This document shows, piece after piece, positions 47,201 through 58,149 of a DNA stretch of 64,000 bases (positions are counted from its first letter, which is position 1; every line of letters starts with the position of its first letter). The stretch is taken from assembly GCF_000003815.2 (NCBI RefSeq), contig NC_049986.1, positions 7,849,699-7,913,698 of the forward strand. The letters are read 5' to 3'. The notes under the pieces are model-generated. The model made no database searches. It saw only the letters and a program-made list of their open reading frames with translations, and was not told where the DNA came from. Origin of the DNA: Branchiostoma floridae. Taxonomy: Eukaryota > Chordata > Leptocardii > Amphioxiformes > Branchiostomatidae. The translations under genes and the position numbers were made by a program.

Positions 47201-49287
47201 AATCGCACGACAGTCCACTTTTAATGTAACTGCATAGTTAGCTGTCGCAGAAACAAATCTAATTTCCAAATCAATCGACGCCATCTTGATTTATAAAACA
47301 TCAACAAACGGGCCAAAAAGTTTAAAGAACACATCATGCAACAATCAAATCATTTTTTTCCTCTGACAAATTGCTTCGCTAGAAAATATATTAAGTGCCA
47401 AATCGTCAAATCTGACCGGTATTTATTGTTTAGTTGTTTCAAAAAGTGTAATATCAACAAGATCAGCTAGATATTTGTAAGATTCTTAACGTGCTATTGA
47501 TCTTTGTCAGTATTTGTCGTTACTTAATAACAAAGATTGGCGTTGGACCTTAACAAATTTGGGCAAATCTGACGTTTGTGTTTATAAAATACAGTTCAGA
47601 GCTTTAAAAAGCATTCACAGTTTTAAAAGCTATTGTTTTCAAACAGACCGCACGTATCCGGGTGGAGCAATCGGCCGCGATACCTTCTGTAGCTTCATCC
47701 TTTCCCACCGCAGCTGTATGGCCAGCGGCATTGCCATGCTGTTAGGCCTGGCCGCTGTGGGATTCGCCCCTCTGACGTTCATCAATAAAGAGGTAAACAC
47801 CCAATTGTAGTATTTTAGAATCTACTGAGTCTATCATGCCCAAACGTTCTATCATGCCAAAACGTTCTGTTTTGTTATCTTTTTATTACGTTTTGTATTT
47901 TGAATATACAGCTATGCGTTTACAGGGGATATCTAAACTGTCCACCACCTTTGACGCCTTGAAGCGCGACCAAGACGACATGCGCCAACTGTACACCGTT
48001 GTTGACGCCTTGATGCGCGACCTAGACGACATGCGCCAACTGCCCACCACTGTTGACGCCTTGAAGAACGACCAAGACGACATGTCCACCACTGTTGACG
48101 CCTTGAAGTGCGACCAAGACGACATGCGCCAACTACGTACCACCGTTGACGCCTTGAAGCGCGACCTGGACAAGGAGCGAAACCGAACCGCCACCTTGGA
48201 GCAGCGTCTTCACGTGATGAGTATGACGTTGCGTAAGTTGGGATTCTCTGTATGGAACAATATCATTTGTTTAGAGACTGGAAAATTTGAGTAATAAGTA
48301 CTATCGTTTACTGTATCAAAAAATTCATGTACAGGATTTTTTTGCATCTTACTTTCATCAGTACATGTAATGTACATGCATGGCTTGCGTACATGTCAGC
48401 TGTCATGTCTTAACATAGTGTTTTACTGACTCACATCAGTGCTGTTTTAGATACTTTCATGTTTGTATCAATAAAGACACTGGACAGGCTGATATAGCTG
48501 GCCTAATCACTAATTACAGTTCTTCAGCACCAAGGAAGTTATGCTGGTATCCAATGAAACTGCACAAGCTAATAATCACAACCGGGAGGTATGGTCTTCT
48601 CGTGAAGTAAATGTATTGATTTGTTATTGACGGAGTTCTAGAATATTTTCAAAATCACAAATGTCTATCCCTTCCTCTTAGTTGATCAATGTTTTTCAGC
48701 ATCTTGTCCTAAAGATTACGCAGTGTTCCATGGAATTTGCTACAAGGCCTTCAACACATTTAAGACCTTCAGGAATGCGGCCGCGACCTGTGGTGAAGAT
48801 GGCGGCACCCTCGCCATGCCCCGAGACGCTGAGACCAACGCATTCCTGGTCTCCTTGTACAAGTCCGTGAGCGACAAGGGTGCCTTCTGGTTCGGCCTGC
48901 ATGATCAGCGCGAAGATGGGAGCTTTGAGTGGGTGGATGGTTCTGCACTTGGGACCTACAGCTCCTGGGCTTCGGGAAACCCCAACGACGCTAAGGGCAT
49001 CACAGATTGCGTTCTTTACGGCAATTTATTGCGGGAACACAAGTGGGTTACCTTCCATCCATGCAGCCGTCCGTTTTACTTCATATGCCAGACTTTTCCA
49101 GGTACTTCTTATAACTGTAACATTGCCTGAAACCCTTCTGTCTAGTAAACATGACACTGTGTATTTTGTATTCTCGATACTAACACGGTAGAGCATCGGA
49201 GCTCTCGCCACAAACCGTGTCAAAACGCACTGGTCATTCCACACATCTCTTTTATTTCTTTTATTATTTTTTTCAGGACGTCCATAG
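44228..49287 (+). CDS. Type II transmembrane C-type lectin 1 with amplified NPxY-type tail exons
   Basis: Twelve exons join in phase to 1599 bp (532 residues): 44228-44282 (MTSRTMPRDQQQSQTGDT), seven tail exons (45561-45653, 45752-45844, 46029-46121, 46318-46416, 46517-46621, 46719-46811, 46909-47010), 47647-47792 (transmembrane, GIAMLLGLAAVGFAPLTFI), 47926-48232 (neck of VDALKRDQDDMRQL-type repeats, coiled-coil-like), 48700-49101 (CTLD) and 49277-49287 (GRP stop). There is no signal peptide and one central hydrophobic segment, so the tail should be cytoplasmic and the lectin domain outside. The CTLD has six cysteines, the WVDGS block and a C-terminal FYFICQ. The sugar/calcium motifs are altered: NPN in place of EPN/QPD and WVT in place of WND, so calcium-dependent sugar binding is doubtful. 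The 385-bp gap lies in intron 1 and could hide further tail exons. A tandem paralog lies at 51273. Confidence 0.85.
44715..45245. mobile_element. Inverted-repeat element containing the assembly gap
   Basis: The 27-bp ends AGCCTCTACCAGGCTCCGTG-GATCGGA (44715-44741) and its complement with one mismatch (45219-45245) bracket the gap. Inside is a perfect 19-bp hairpin (44776-44794 with 44815-44833) that stops exactly where the Ns begin. A lone terminus lies at about 9491-9520. It sits in intron 1 of lectin 1. Confidence 0.68.
44834..45218. other. Assembly gap (385 N)
   Basis: A run of Ns. Open frames reported across it are meaningless. Its size may be an estimate. Confidence 1.
45561..47010 (+). 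repeat. Seven tandemly amplified phase 1-1 exons of lectin 1
   Basis: Exon starts are spaced 191, 277, 289, 199, 202 and 190 bp. Exons are 93, 93, 93, 99, 105, 93 and 102 bp, all divisible by three and all phase 1 at both ends, so any number can be joined without breaking the frame. Each encodes a variant of GTTPMQEQQTDWQARADAAA followed by SEPNPMYAxGE. Four copies carry NPMY; the others NSMY, NQMN and NASY. Introns repeat too (GGTAGTTTTTTAAGCC...ACTTTTTACCGTAT). The outermost 3' exon is the most diverged. Confidence 0.9.
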
Positions 49288-50180
49288 GTGACAGGCGCAA
49301 CTCTCTTCACCACTGCCCTGCAGCTCACCGACCATCGGCAGTAAAACTAACCAGCAAAACGTAAATCCTGGAATCATACACAGGAATAGTTCCAAGAAGC
49401 ACCTGCATCTGTATCTGTATGTTTCTGTACAACGGCTCTCCACATTGAAATTAACCCGTTAAATGTAAATCCTGGTATTATAGCATGCCAATGTACCCCC
49501 ATTGCAAGTCGATGAAGGGTTAGACTAGACTTTTCAGTACCTGTCGTCAGTGACACAGTGGAAAACTGTTTGAAATGCCCACATAGCATTTTGATTTTTA
49601 GACATCATTTCGTCTTTGTTGAGTAGAAAACTAGCAAAAAGAGAGTAATGGATGGAATACGATGAAGCAGTACCGAACGTGTACCAAAGCAAAGAAGGGC
49701 TTACAGCACCATAGTTGTCACTCTTCAATTTTTATAAAGAGAGAATCTTCAGATCTTTTTGTATTAGCCAAGCCAAGATCTTTTTGTATTAGCTTTAACT
49801 TAGAGAACATTCCGAGAAGAGAAAAGATTCTGGCTTGGCCATATCAATCCCATTTCTTGTTTTGGAACTTTTCCTACAAAATACTAAACAGACAGGATGG
49901 ACAAAATGTGAGCACTTAAAAAACTTCACTTCGCACATGACGTTACTTCACTTTTACTATAGCAGGCTTTCTTTCTTTGCTATAGTAAATGAAAGAAGAA
50001 GAAAAAGTGCCAGGTGTCTATTCGTGGAAGTTCCATTGTTGTAGGCCTAAAGCAAGTTATGGAGATTTTCTTGGTCAGAAGAAGTAATATTGGTGAAACT
50101 GGTCTGTGTGATTGAATAAAAGTTGTAGACGGGAATTAACTCTGCGGCTCTGGCTGTCTTACTGAGGGGTGACTGCCGTG
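49288..50180 (+). other. Probable 3' UTR of lectin 1
   Basis: Non-coding sequence up to a canonical AATAAA at 50115-50120. It aligns in pieces with the 3' flank of lectin 2: GTATCTGTATGTTTCTGTAC, AGCATGCCAATGT, and the final TGAATAAAAGTTGTA, GGCTGTCTTACTGAGGGGTG block (50111-50170 versus 55202-55262). This supports tandem gene duplication including the 3' end. Confidence 0.6.
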
Positions 50181-50772
50181 AGAAATATGTCGTTTAGCGT
50201 AATGATCGAACATGAGGCATGAAGATGCTGTGCTTGTAATGTGTTTTGGCTGTGCTGAATTTGAGTTATGACCGTAGATTTGCATGGATACATGATAGTA
50301 CAGGACGTGTTGTACCGAAAACTGTTTTCCACTCCTGGCTGCCTTTTCCTTGACCAAAGTACCCGAGCATAAGTTAATCCTGCTGCACAAGAACAAATTC
50401 TTCTTTTTCGTCCCTCAATCGGTTAGCTGCAGCTAGTTGTTTTGCTTCAAAAGATAAACACTTTTCTTACGCAGCGGCCATGATCGATCAAAATCGAGGA
50501 CAATGCGGCAAACAAGGCTGTCCATCATAATCAGCAGTTCAACCAATGATAGCTTGGCAATTAGCAAATCGACCAATAAGAGAATGGCTGCATGTCCGTC
50601 AATTTTTTGCGTTATCATGTCCGTAAAATATTTGCATTATCATTTCTATTTTGCATGGGAAAGGTGTGTTGTACCAAACTTCCAGCCCATCAAACAGCTC
50701 CCCCCTCCCCCGGCGCCCACGGTTATATTGTACCTTAAACACATGGCAGTGTTTTAAACAAAACAAAAAATT

Positions 50773-50780
<8 letters not shown>

Positions 50781-50812
<32 letters not shown>
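50781..50812. repeat. (AT)n microsatellite
   Basis: A TATATA run between 50775 and 50812 in the intergenic space between the two lectins, starting near an ATACATAT interruption. Confidence 0.85.
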
Positions 50813-50815
<3 letters not shown>

Positions 50816-51272
50816 GGCCCAACCAAAGAAATCTCATTAAAAAGCCTTTCCAACGATACAACGTCTATCCGGGGACTCCGGGAAGCTTGACCTCTGGACT
50901 CTGCTACTATGCATAGCCACTCGACTGTACATGTTCAATGCCACTTTATTTCTTTAAATAAAAAGAAGCTATCTAAAAAAAACCCGATTCCAACGATTAT
51001 ATTTGGTGTTCTTGTGTACCTTGTAAAAACCTTTTTCATGTTTATACCACCCAGACATTCGCCTCCCCCCTCAGCTCTTTCACTCGAAAATTAGTCTGCC
51101 ACTTGCAGAAAAACAATGTGCCATTCGCGCACGTCATACCGCGTCATCCCTCCAAATATGGTAAAGTTATCCTTACTTCTCCTCAGACTAATCATGGCAT
51201 TATTGTCCATATTCATGCACCTTGACGTTAGCTGTTGTATTGTTCGCCTGTTGTCTGCACAATACGGTCCAA

Positions 51273-53317
51273 ATGTACGAGCAAGCACAGCCGGTCCGGT
51301 CCCCTTTCTCCCGCCCTGACAGCGGCCAAACCAGCGGCCCGCCGTCCCAGCCCCCTCCTGTCCATCAGGGCAGTTCTCACGGGCGTGTCCGCCATGGCAA
51401 CGGTACTTCTGACAAATTCCCAGGAGACCAAGAAACGTCAACAGACACGTACGAAGAAGCTGAGGCGGTGAAACGTCATGCGGCGTACAAGTCTGCAGGT
51501 AGTCGATGGTTCTGTAACTGGCCTTTTTTGCAGTGATACATATATCTTGCAATCTTCACAATAAGAAGACACAATATCATGTAATCACTCAGTACTCAAT
51601 ATTTAGTTTACAACTAAGAATTATGTATTGTAAAATGTTGTAAAACTGAGAATGATGCATTTCTCATAGACCGCACGTATGGAGGTGGAGCAAGCGGCCG
51701 CCGTGCTCGCTGTAGCTTCATCCGCTCTCACCTTAGCTACATGGCCGCTGGAATTGCCGTGCTGCTAAGTCTGATGACTTTGGGATTCGCCCCTCTGACG
51801 TTCATGAATAAGAAGGTAAACACCTTTGTACAACAAAGCTATGTTTAAACATCGTTATGCTGTTTCTGTTTTCCCTTCATTTTTTTTGGCATACGTATGA
51901 TACTCTGGTTTTCCTCTTCAGGAAATATCTCAACTGTCCACCACTGTTGACGCCTTGAAGTGCGACCATGACGACATGGTCACCACTGTTGACGCCTTGG
52001 CACGCAACCAAAGCGACGTGTCCGCCACTGTTGACGCCTTGAAGTGCGACCATGACGACATGGTCACCACTGCTGACGCCTTGGCACGCAACCAAAACGA
52101 CGTGTCCGCCACTGTTGACGCCTGGAAGCGCGACCAAGACGATATGTCTACAACTGTTGACGCCTTGAAGCGAGACCTGGACAAGGAGCGCAGCCGAACC
52201 GCCGCCTTGGAGCAGCGTCTTCACGAGATCAGTAAGACGCTGCGTAAGTTGCCATGTGTACTACTCTTAATGGTCTATTATTTGCCAACATCATCAGAAC
52301 ATAAGGGCAGAATTTTGGGCACTGATTATCATTATTCCCGGTTGCACGATCCAATTCCCTTCACCAATAGTTCACATGGCTGCAAGATGATTTGCATCAA
52401 TAAATAGAGTCTCTCCTCACCAAAGTTTCATCTAATTACAATGAAGGTTTCTTGACATTGTGTCATGTATTTAACAGAATGTATTGATGCCTCTAATGAT
52501 CACTTATGGTACATAATGTGAAAAGTTGCACAATAAATGGTAACGTTACATGTATGAAATACTGTTCTTGTATGTTAAGACTGACTGAATATGCATAATG
52601 TGAAGCATCACAAATGGTGAAATAAGTGAAGCATCACAAATGGTGAAATATGTTCATCTGATGAAGTAGGAATTGTAACAATTTGTTTTTAATGAAATAC
52701 CAGAAGACTTTAAATATCACCAAAATTTGCTGATGACTGCTTTTTTCCAGTGTCTTGTCCTGAAGGTTACGCAGACTTCCTTGGAATCTGCTACAAGGCC
52801 TTCAACACAGAGAAGACCTTCAGCGAAGCGGCCGCGGCCTGTCGTGAAGATGGCGGCACCCTCGCCATGCCCCGAGACGCTGAGACCAACGTCTTCCTGG
52901 GTTCCTTGTACACGTCCGTGAGCGCCACATCGTCCTACTGGATTGGCCTCCACGATCAGCGCGAAGAGGGGAGCTTCGAGTGGGTGGATGGTTCTGCACT
53001 TGGGGCGTACCATTCCTGGGAAACGGGACAACCGAACAACTCAGGGGGCCGCGAAGATTGCGTTCTTTACTTCTCACACTGGTCCCTGAATTTGAAGGGC
53101 AAGTGGTACGACTATCGATGCTACTCAGTGCAACGCTTCATATGTCAGGCTTTTCCAGGTACTGCTTATAACACTTCCTGAAACTCTTCTCTCTATTAAC
53201 TAAACCCGGTACATTAGAACGGTAGACCATCATTTCCATAGTTATAAGCCATGTCAAAACATATCATCCCACATCTCATCCCTACCAAATGTCGTTCCTT
53301 TTTCAGGACGTCCATAG
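51273..53317 (+). CDS. Type II transmembrane C-type lectin 2
   Basis: Five in-phase exons, 1113 bp, 370 residues: 51273-51498 (tail, MYEQAQPVRSPFSRPDSGQT, Pro/Ser-rich, with tyrosines in DTYEEAE and AAYKSA), 51670-51815 (GIAVLLSLMTLGFAPLTFM transmembrane segment), 51922-52243 (neck), 52751-53158 (CTLD) and 53307-53317 (GRP stop). The neck is a strict 14-residue repeat (TVDALKCDHDDMVT, TVDALARNQSDVSA, then again), two heptads each, encoded by 42-bp DNA units. The CTLD has the six-cysteine pattern, QPN at the EPN/QPD position and WYD at WND, so the calcium site is better preserved than in lectin 1. From the transmembrane exon onward it parallels lectin 1 exon for exon; the tail exon is unrelated to lectin 1 but matches the minus-strand relic at 22313-22713. 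The start is the first Met of an open exon with no signal peptide. Confidence 0.87.
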
Positions 53318-53546
53318 GCGACAGGCGGGAATCTCACCACCACCGTACAGCGGCTCTCCGGTTATTCGGCAGTAAAACCAGTAAAAAAACGTACGCGTAC
53401 GGTAGAAACTGCAATTCAAAAAAGTGTGGCAATTAAAATTATTGCCATGGCGACGCTGTTATTGTTTATAAGTAAGAAAAGATTGTTGTTATTAATGGAT
53501 TTTCATAGTCATATTTCATTCGCCTGACGATTTATGTTCAGAGAGC

Positions 53547-54390
53547 ATTTATTTATTTATTATTCATTTATTATTGATTCATTATTTATTTATTATTTAT
53601 TATTTATTTATTATTTGTTTATTATTTATCTATTTATTATTTATCTATTATTTATTTATTATCTATTTATTATTATATAATTATAATTATTTATTTATTA
53701 TTTATTTATTATTTATTTATTATCTATCTATTATCTATTTATTATTTATAATCTATTTATTATCTATTTATTATTTATTTATCATTTATTTATTATTTAT
53801 TTATCATTTATTTATTTATCATTTATCTATTATTTATTATTTATTTATTATTTATTTATTATTTATCTATTATTCATCTATTATTTATTGATTATTTATT
53901 GATTTTTTATTTATTATTTATTAATTATTTATTTATTATCTATTTATTATTATATAATTATTACTATTTATCTATTATTCATTTATTATTTATTCATTTA
54001 TTATTCATTTATTATTTATTATTTATTTATCATTTATTATCTATTATTTATTTATTATTTATGTATTATTTATTTTTTATTATTTATTATTTATTTTTTA
54101 TCATTTATTATTTATTATTTATTAATTAATTATTTATTATTTATTTATTATTTATTTATTATTTGTTTATTATTTGTTTATTATTTATTTATTTATTATT
54201 TATTATTTATTTATTTATTATTTATTATTTATTTATTTATTATTTATTATTTGTTTATTAATTATTTATTATTTATTTATTATTTATTTATTATTTATTT
54301 ATTATTTATTTATTTATTATTTATTATTTATTTATTATTTATTTATTATTTATTTATTATTTATTTATTATTTATTTATTTTTTATTTAT
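53547..54390 (+). repeat. 840-bp ATTT/ATTTATT low-complexity tract in probable lectin 2 3' UTR
   Basis: Nearly pure TTTA/TTATT sequence with sporadic C, G or extra bases. On the sense strand of the lectin it holds dozens of overlapping ATTTA pentamers and TTATTTATT nonamers. It begins about 230 bp after the stop codon. Long Leu/Ile/Tyr/Phe open frames across it are artefacts of the missing stop triplets in one phase. Confidence 0.95.
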
Positions 54391-54639
54391 CTCCGGTACT
54401 TCTGAAGTCCTAGGCTATCTCAATTTTGAATATAGAAAACACTGCTGTGTACACGTATAGGCCTATACCGGTATGTGCCCTGCGACTGGAAAGCTTACCC
54501 GTGGAGGTAATGGTTCAGTCCGGCATGATGCAACTACGCACGCGCGGACTTTTGCATTCCTGACATTCCTGTACAGTTTTTGGAATTCTTTGCAAACAGT
54601 CACTCACTATACTATTAGGCTCGCCCATGAGGCATCGCC

Positions 54640-55290
54640 AAAAATAGTACCAGTATCTGTATCGGTCTGTATCTGTGTGCAACTGCTCTCCGCAGTAAAA
54701 CCAAAATATAAACTCCGCAATTATAGCAATGCCAATGTGCGAAAATATCATATCGCACAACGATAGTCAAACCTCAGTTTTCCCACAGAGAAAATGTATA
54801 TATATTGCATTATACAGAAGTTATTTTACGTGAAGAACATTTTAAAAGAAGTTTATGCTTCTGGTTTGGCCGTCTTAAGTTCATTTACTGTTTTTTTCAT
54901 GTTTCCAACAAAATGATGGATAGACTGGACAAACAAAATCATACGGTAAGCGAGTTAAAAAAATCACATTACTTCAATTTTAATAGTCTGACTTCCTTTC
55001 CTTGCTTTCCTTGTAGTAAATGTACGAAAAACAAGTGCCAGAATTAGAACTGCTGGTGTTAACTGGCGGTAGTTTCTTTGTTAGAAGCTTTAACCAAGTT
55101 ATTAAAATTTTCTTGCTGTACTCCAAAGTTTGTAAACTGTGCTCATTTGAGCTTGGACCGAAAAAGAATCCAGATTGGTGAAACCGGTCTGTGAAACCGA
55201 CTGAATAAAAGTTGTAAACGGGAACTATACGGCTCCGGCTGTCTTACTGAGGGGTGACTGTGGTGAGGATCAGTCCATATATATATATAT
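54640..55290 (+). repeat. Duplicate of the lectin 1 3' flank
   Basis: Matches 49420-50180 in order, with divergence and small indels. The shared end is TGAATAAAAGTTGTA(A/G)ACGGGAA, then GGCTGTCTTACTGAGGGGTGACTG. Confidence 0.7.
55204..55209 (+). terminator. Poly(A) signal of lectin 2 (distal candidate)
   Basis: AATAAA in a block conserved with the lectin 1 3' end. An ATTAAA variant at 53432-53437 is a possible proximal alternative that would exclude the ATTT tract. Confidence 0.5.
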
Positions 55291-55479
55291 ACTAGTTATC
55301 AAGCCTTTGAGTCACGAAGGCCTGTTGCATATGGTGTGTTTGCGGTTGAGTCACGTATGGTAGCAATTTGTTAAGGTATAGACATAAAGTATAGTGACAG
55401 GACATGTTGTACCCAAACCTGTACCAGAGCTTAGCAGTGTGCTGTCATGAGTAAGACAGTTACCATGAGAACTATTTGT

Positions 55480-55625
55480 GTTGGTCTATTTGCCAACATC
55501 ATAAGAAAGTAAGGGCAAAATGTGGGACACTGACTTTCATTATTCCATTGCCTATTGCACGTTTTAATCTTTTTCATCAATAGTTCATTCGGCTGCAAGA
55601 TAATTCTGCATCAATAAACTGGAAT
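55480..55625 (+). repeat. Copy of lectin 2 intron 3 sequence
   Basis: TTGCCAACATCAT(A/C)AGAA, then TAAGGGCA(A/G)AAT, and AATAGTTCA..GGCTGCAAGAT and GCATCAATAAA match 52270-52410 in order. No CTLD exon follows, so this is either a remnant of a third lectin copy or a small dispersed repeat. Confidence 0.55.
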
Positions 55626-55629
55626 TCAT

Positions 55630-57915
55630 GAGGTTAATATTATATTAGTTGCGACCTTGAAGATGAAAATGTACAACAGTTTTTGTGACGTCTTTCAGAC
55701 ATTGTATACATAAGCTTTGTAAGCATACATAGCACCTGTATGTTTTTTCCCATAATGTTTCATATTTTTCAATTAAGAACATTAGGTAGAAAGATATAGT
55801 CCACTAGGTATTGTCCACTAAATTCATGGTTATGGTATATCTATTTATCAGAGCTTTATATTTCCGGTTGTAAGTAATTTGATATCTCTGCCGAGGATCT
55901 ATTTGTAAACAGTTTATTACCTCCATGAAATGTCATGGAATGGAGGTCATATTTTCTGTTATGTGTCTCTGTCTGTGTAGATGATTACTCAAGAACGGCT
56001 GGATGGATTGGTTTCATACTTGTTGTGTTGGTGGGGTGTGATGAAAGCTCGAATCGATGAGATTTTGGGAGCCGTATCTGTCGTTATAATTGATGTAATA
56101 ATATCAGAAATCACCCCTATATTTGAGATATATTGGTACAGGCATCGTGCTTTATGTGTTTGTTAATTGGCTTAGCTCCAAGCAGATGGTGAGGTGACAG
56201 CTGTTTGGGGAACCCCGAGTTTTTTGAATATGATAATTAGTTTTATTTATGTCTGCTTAGGATATCATGGAGATGTGAAGCGTAAGTATAATTGTAAGAA
56301 GTTGAGGTACATTTAACGATAATGCTTAACAGGTATGGATGTCTCACATACTGTACTGCTGATTTGAGTGACATGGTGACTAAAATGCCATTAGGTCCTC
56401 TCATCTGGGTTGGGTGTCAGAAGTTTTATGGCTCTCCCGTGCTAAGTCCTGTCACAGCCAACCCTGCCAGAGACTCATTACAATATTGAAATGACATTTA
56501 AATGAGCCAAAGTGCGACTGGAGAGGCTATAATTGGGTGATAATTGGTCTGGCTTTCCACTCCCCCTGCCCCTCCTCTATTTTGCATTCCTATGCGCGCT
56601 AATTGACACCCTGCCGGGCGCCCTGACTTGTTGTATGTTCAACTACAGGAGTAGAAAATGCTAGTAATCATCATGGTTTGCACATTTAGGACTCAAAATG
56701 TCCAGTCAATTGACAATGACAAGGCTATACTGCCGCTATAGTCTGTCTATAAGACTTTTCCCCTTTTAATAAGGATTTGTTCCTGCTATTGACAGACAAA
56801 GAGTGTCAAAAATATTTTTTTTACTATTGATAGGCAGTTCAGTCAGTAAAAAAAGAATAACGGCGATCGTGTAAAATGGTACAAAAATGAGAATTTTATT
56901 CTGTTCCAGTGTTACACAAAATCCGAAATCTGCCATGCATATACAATCCTAATTTTGTGAATGATCCTGTAAAATGGTGTAAAATATTTTCAAGTAACAA
57001 AAAATAATTGCTGAATTTTTAAAAATTTCCTCCACAGAGGTTTGATCTGACGACCCACGGTTTACTAGGCCATGTCTTTACCATTTGAGCCATATGACCA
57101 ATGCGTTTGTAGTTCACAGTGATCCAAATGAATACATACACACATAGCCTGTCACTCACAGTCAATTACATTTTCGTACTATCGACAGGGAAGAGCCTCT
57201 CATTAGCCATTGCCAATTTGACAAACTATTACCAAGGCATATTTCACGTTATCAAGTTTACAAGTGGAAGCATAATGTTGTTAAATGTGTGAAGAACAAG
57301 AACATGTTTTACACACCTGAAGCTCAAGCTACGCAGCATAACAATAGGTGTCTGCTACACCCATGTCAGACAACAAACTTAGTAAGACAATACACATTTA
57401 TCGTCTGCCATTATGTCCAAAAGTTGAAGCAAAGTTGTTCAGCTACAAAATTGCGGACCTAAAACACTCAATTCAAAGTACCAAATATGTTTCTAATCAG
57501 TCTTTTACTGTAAAGTGGTGCCAAGTTGTTGCATTTTGATAGCTCGCAACATTTACCACGGTAAACGTTGAATGTTTGTAGTGATTCGTCTTGAGGATTA
57601 CGTCTTTTAGGTATAAAAAGCCCTTTTAACGGGAATGGTCGTAATCCAAACGTTAATTGGAAAATAAACATTAAGCCGTTGTGCATACGTGACCTTATAG
57701 TATTACAGGACCAATAGCTGTGAACTAAGTTGGTATCTTACAACAGCATATATATCTGAGTTCGCAGATCGAACTGACGGATCAAAATTTAGTTTGAATT
57801 TCACGGCTTTCATGGGTTGACGAGTGAATTGCCTAAAAACATACATGGCCTTCAATATAGTGTAGCCCTAGGATGACACCACATATTCAAGAAGTACTTA
57901 TCAAAGTTCATGAAA
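55630..57915. other. Intergenic, no gene recognised
   Basis: It contains a diverged copy of the CTCCATGAAATG repeat (55915-56230, with GGCTGGATGGATTG) and otherwise AT-rich unique-looking sequence. No exon with family resemblance was seen. Confidence 0.5.
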
Positions 57916-57921
57916 ACCTAC

Positions 57922-58147
57922 TCTCCAAGTAGATCCTACGGTAGCATAAGATAGTACCAAAAGCTGCCAGGGGAGTGAAGCCGGCCCAGGTGTGTGTTTG
58001 GCAACCGAAGTATCGTAACGTTTATTATACTAAGCTTGCCAAATCGGAAACACACTCGTACTTGTCGTAGGCCATTGCAGCTTCATTCTTCTGACAGCTT
58101 TTGATACTACATTTGTATCTTTTGCTACCGCATGATCTGCTTGGAGA
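57922..58147. mobile_element. Imperfect palindromic MITE (226 bp)
   Basis: The left end TCTCCAAGTAGATCCTACGG-TAGCA pairs with the complement of TGCTACCGCATGATCTGCTT-GGAGA at the right. Further inside, CAAAAGCTGCCAG pairs with CTGACAGCTTTTG and GTGTGTTTGGCAA with GCCAAATCGGAAACACAC. The whole unit is a long foldback. Confidence 0.75.
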
Positions 58148-58149
58148 TG

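Noticed and set aside
53574-54413. Long Leu/Ile/Tyr/Phe-rich open frames resembling membrane proteins
   Set aside because: They are translations of the ATTT low-complexity tract.
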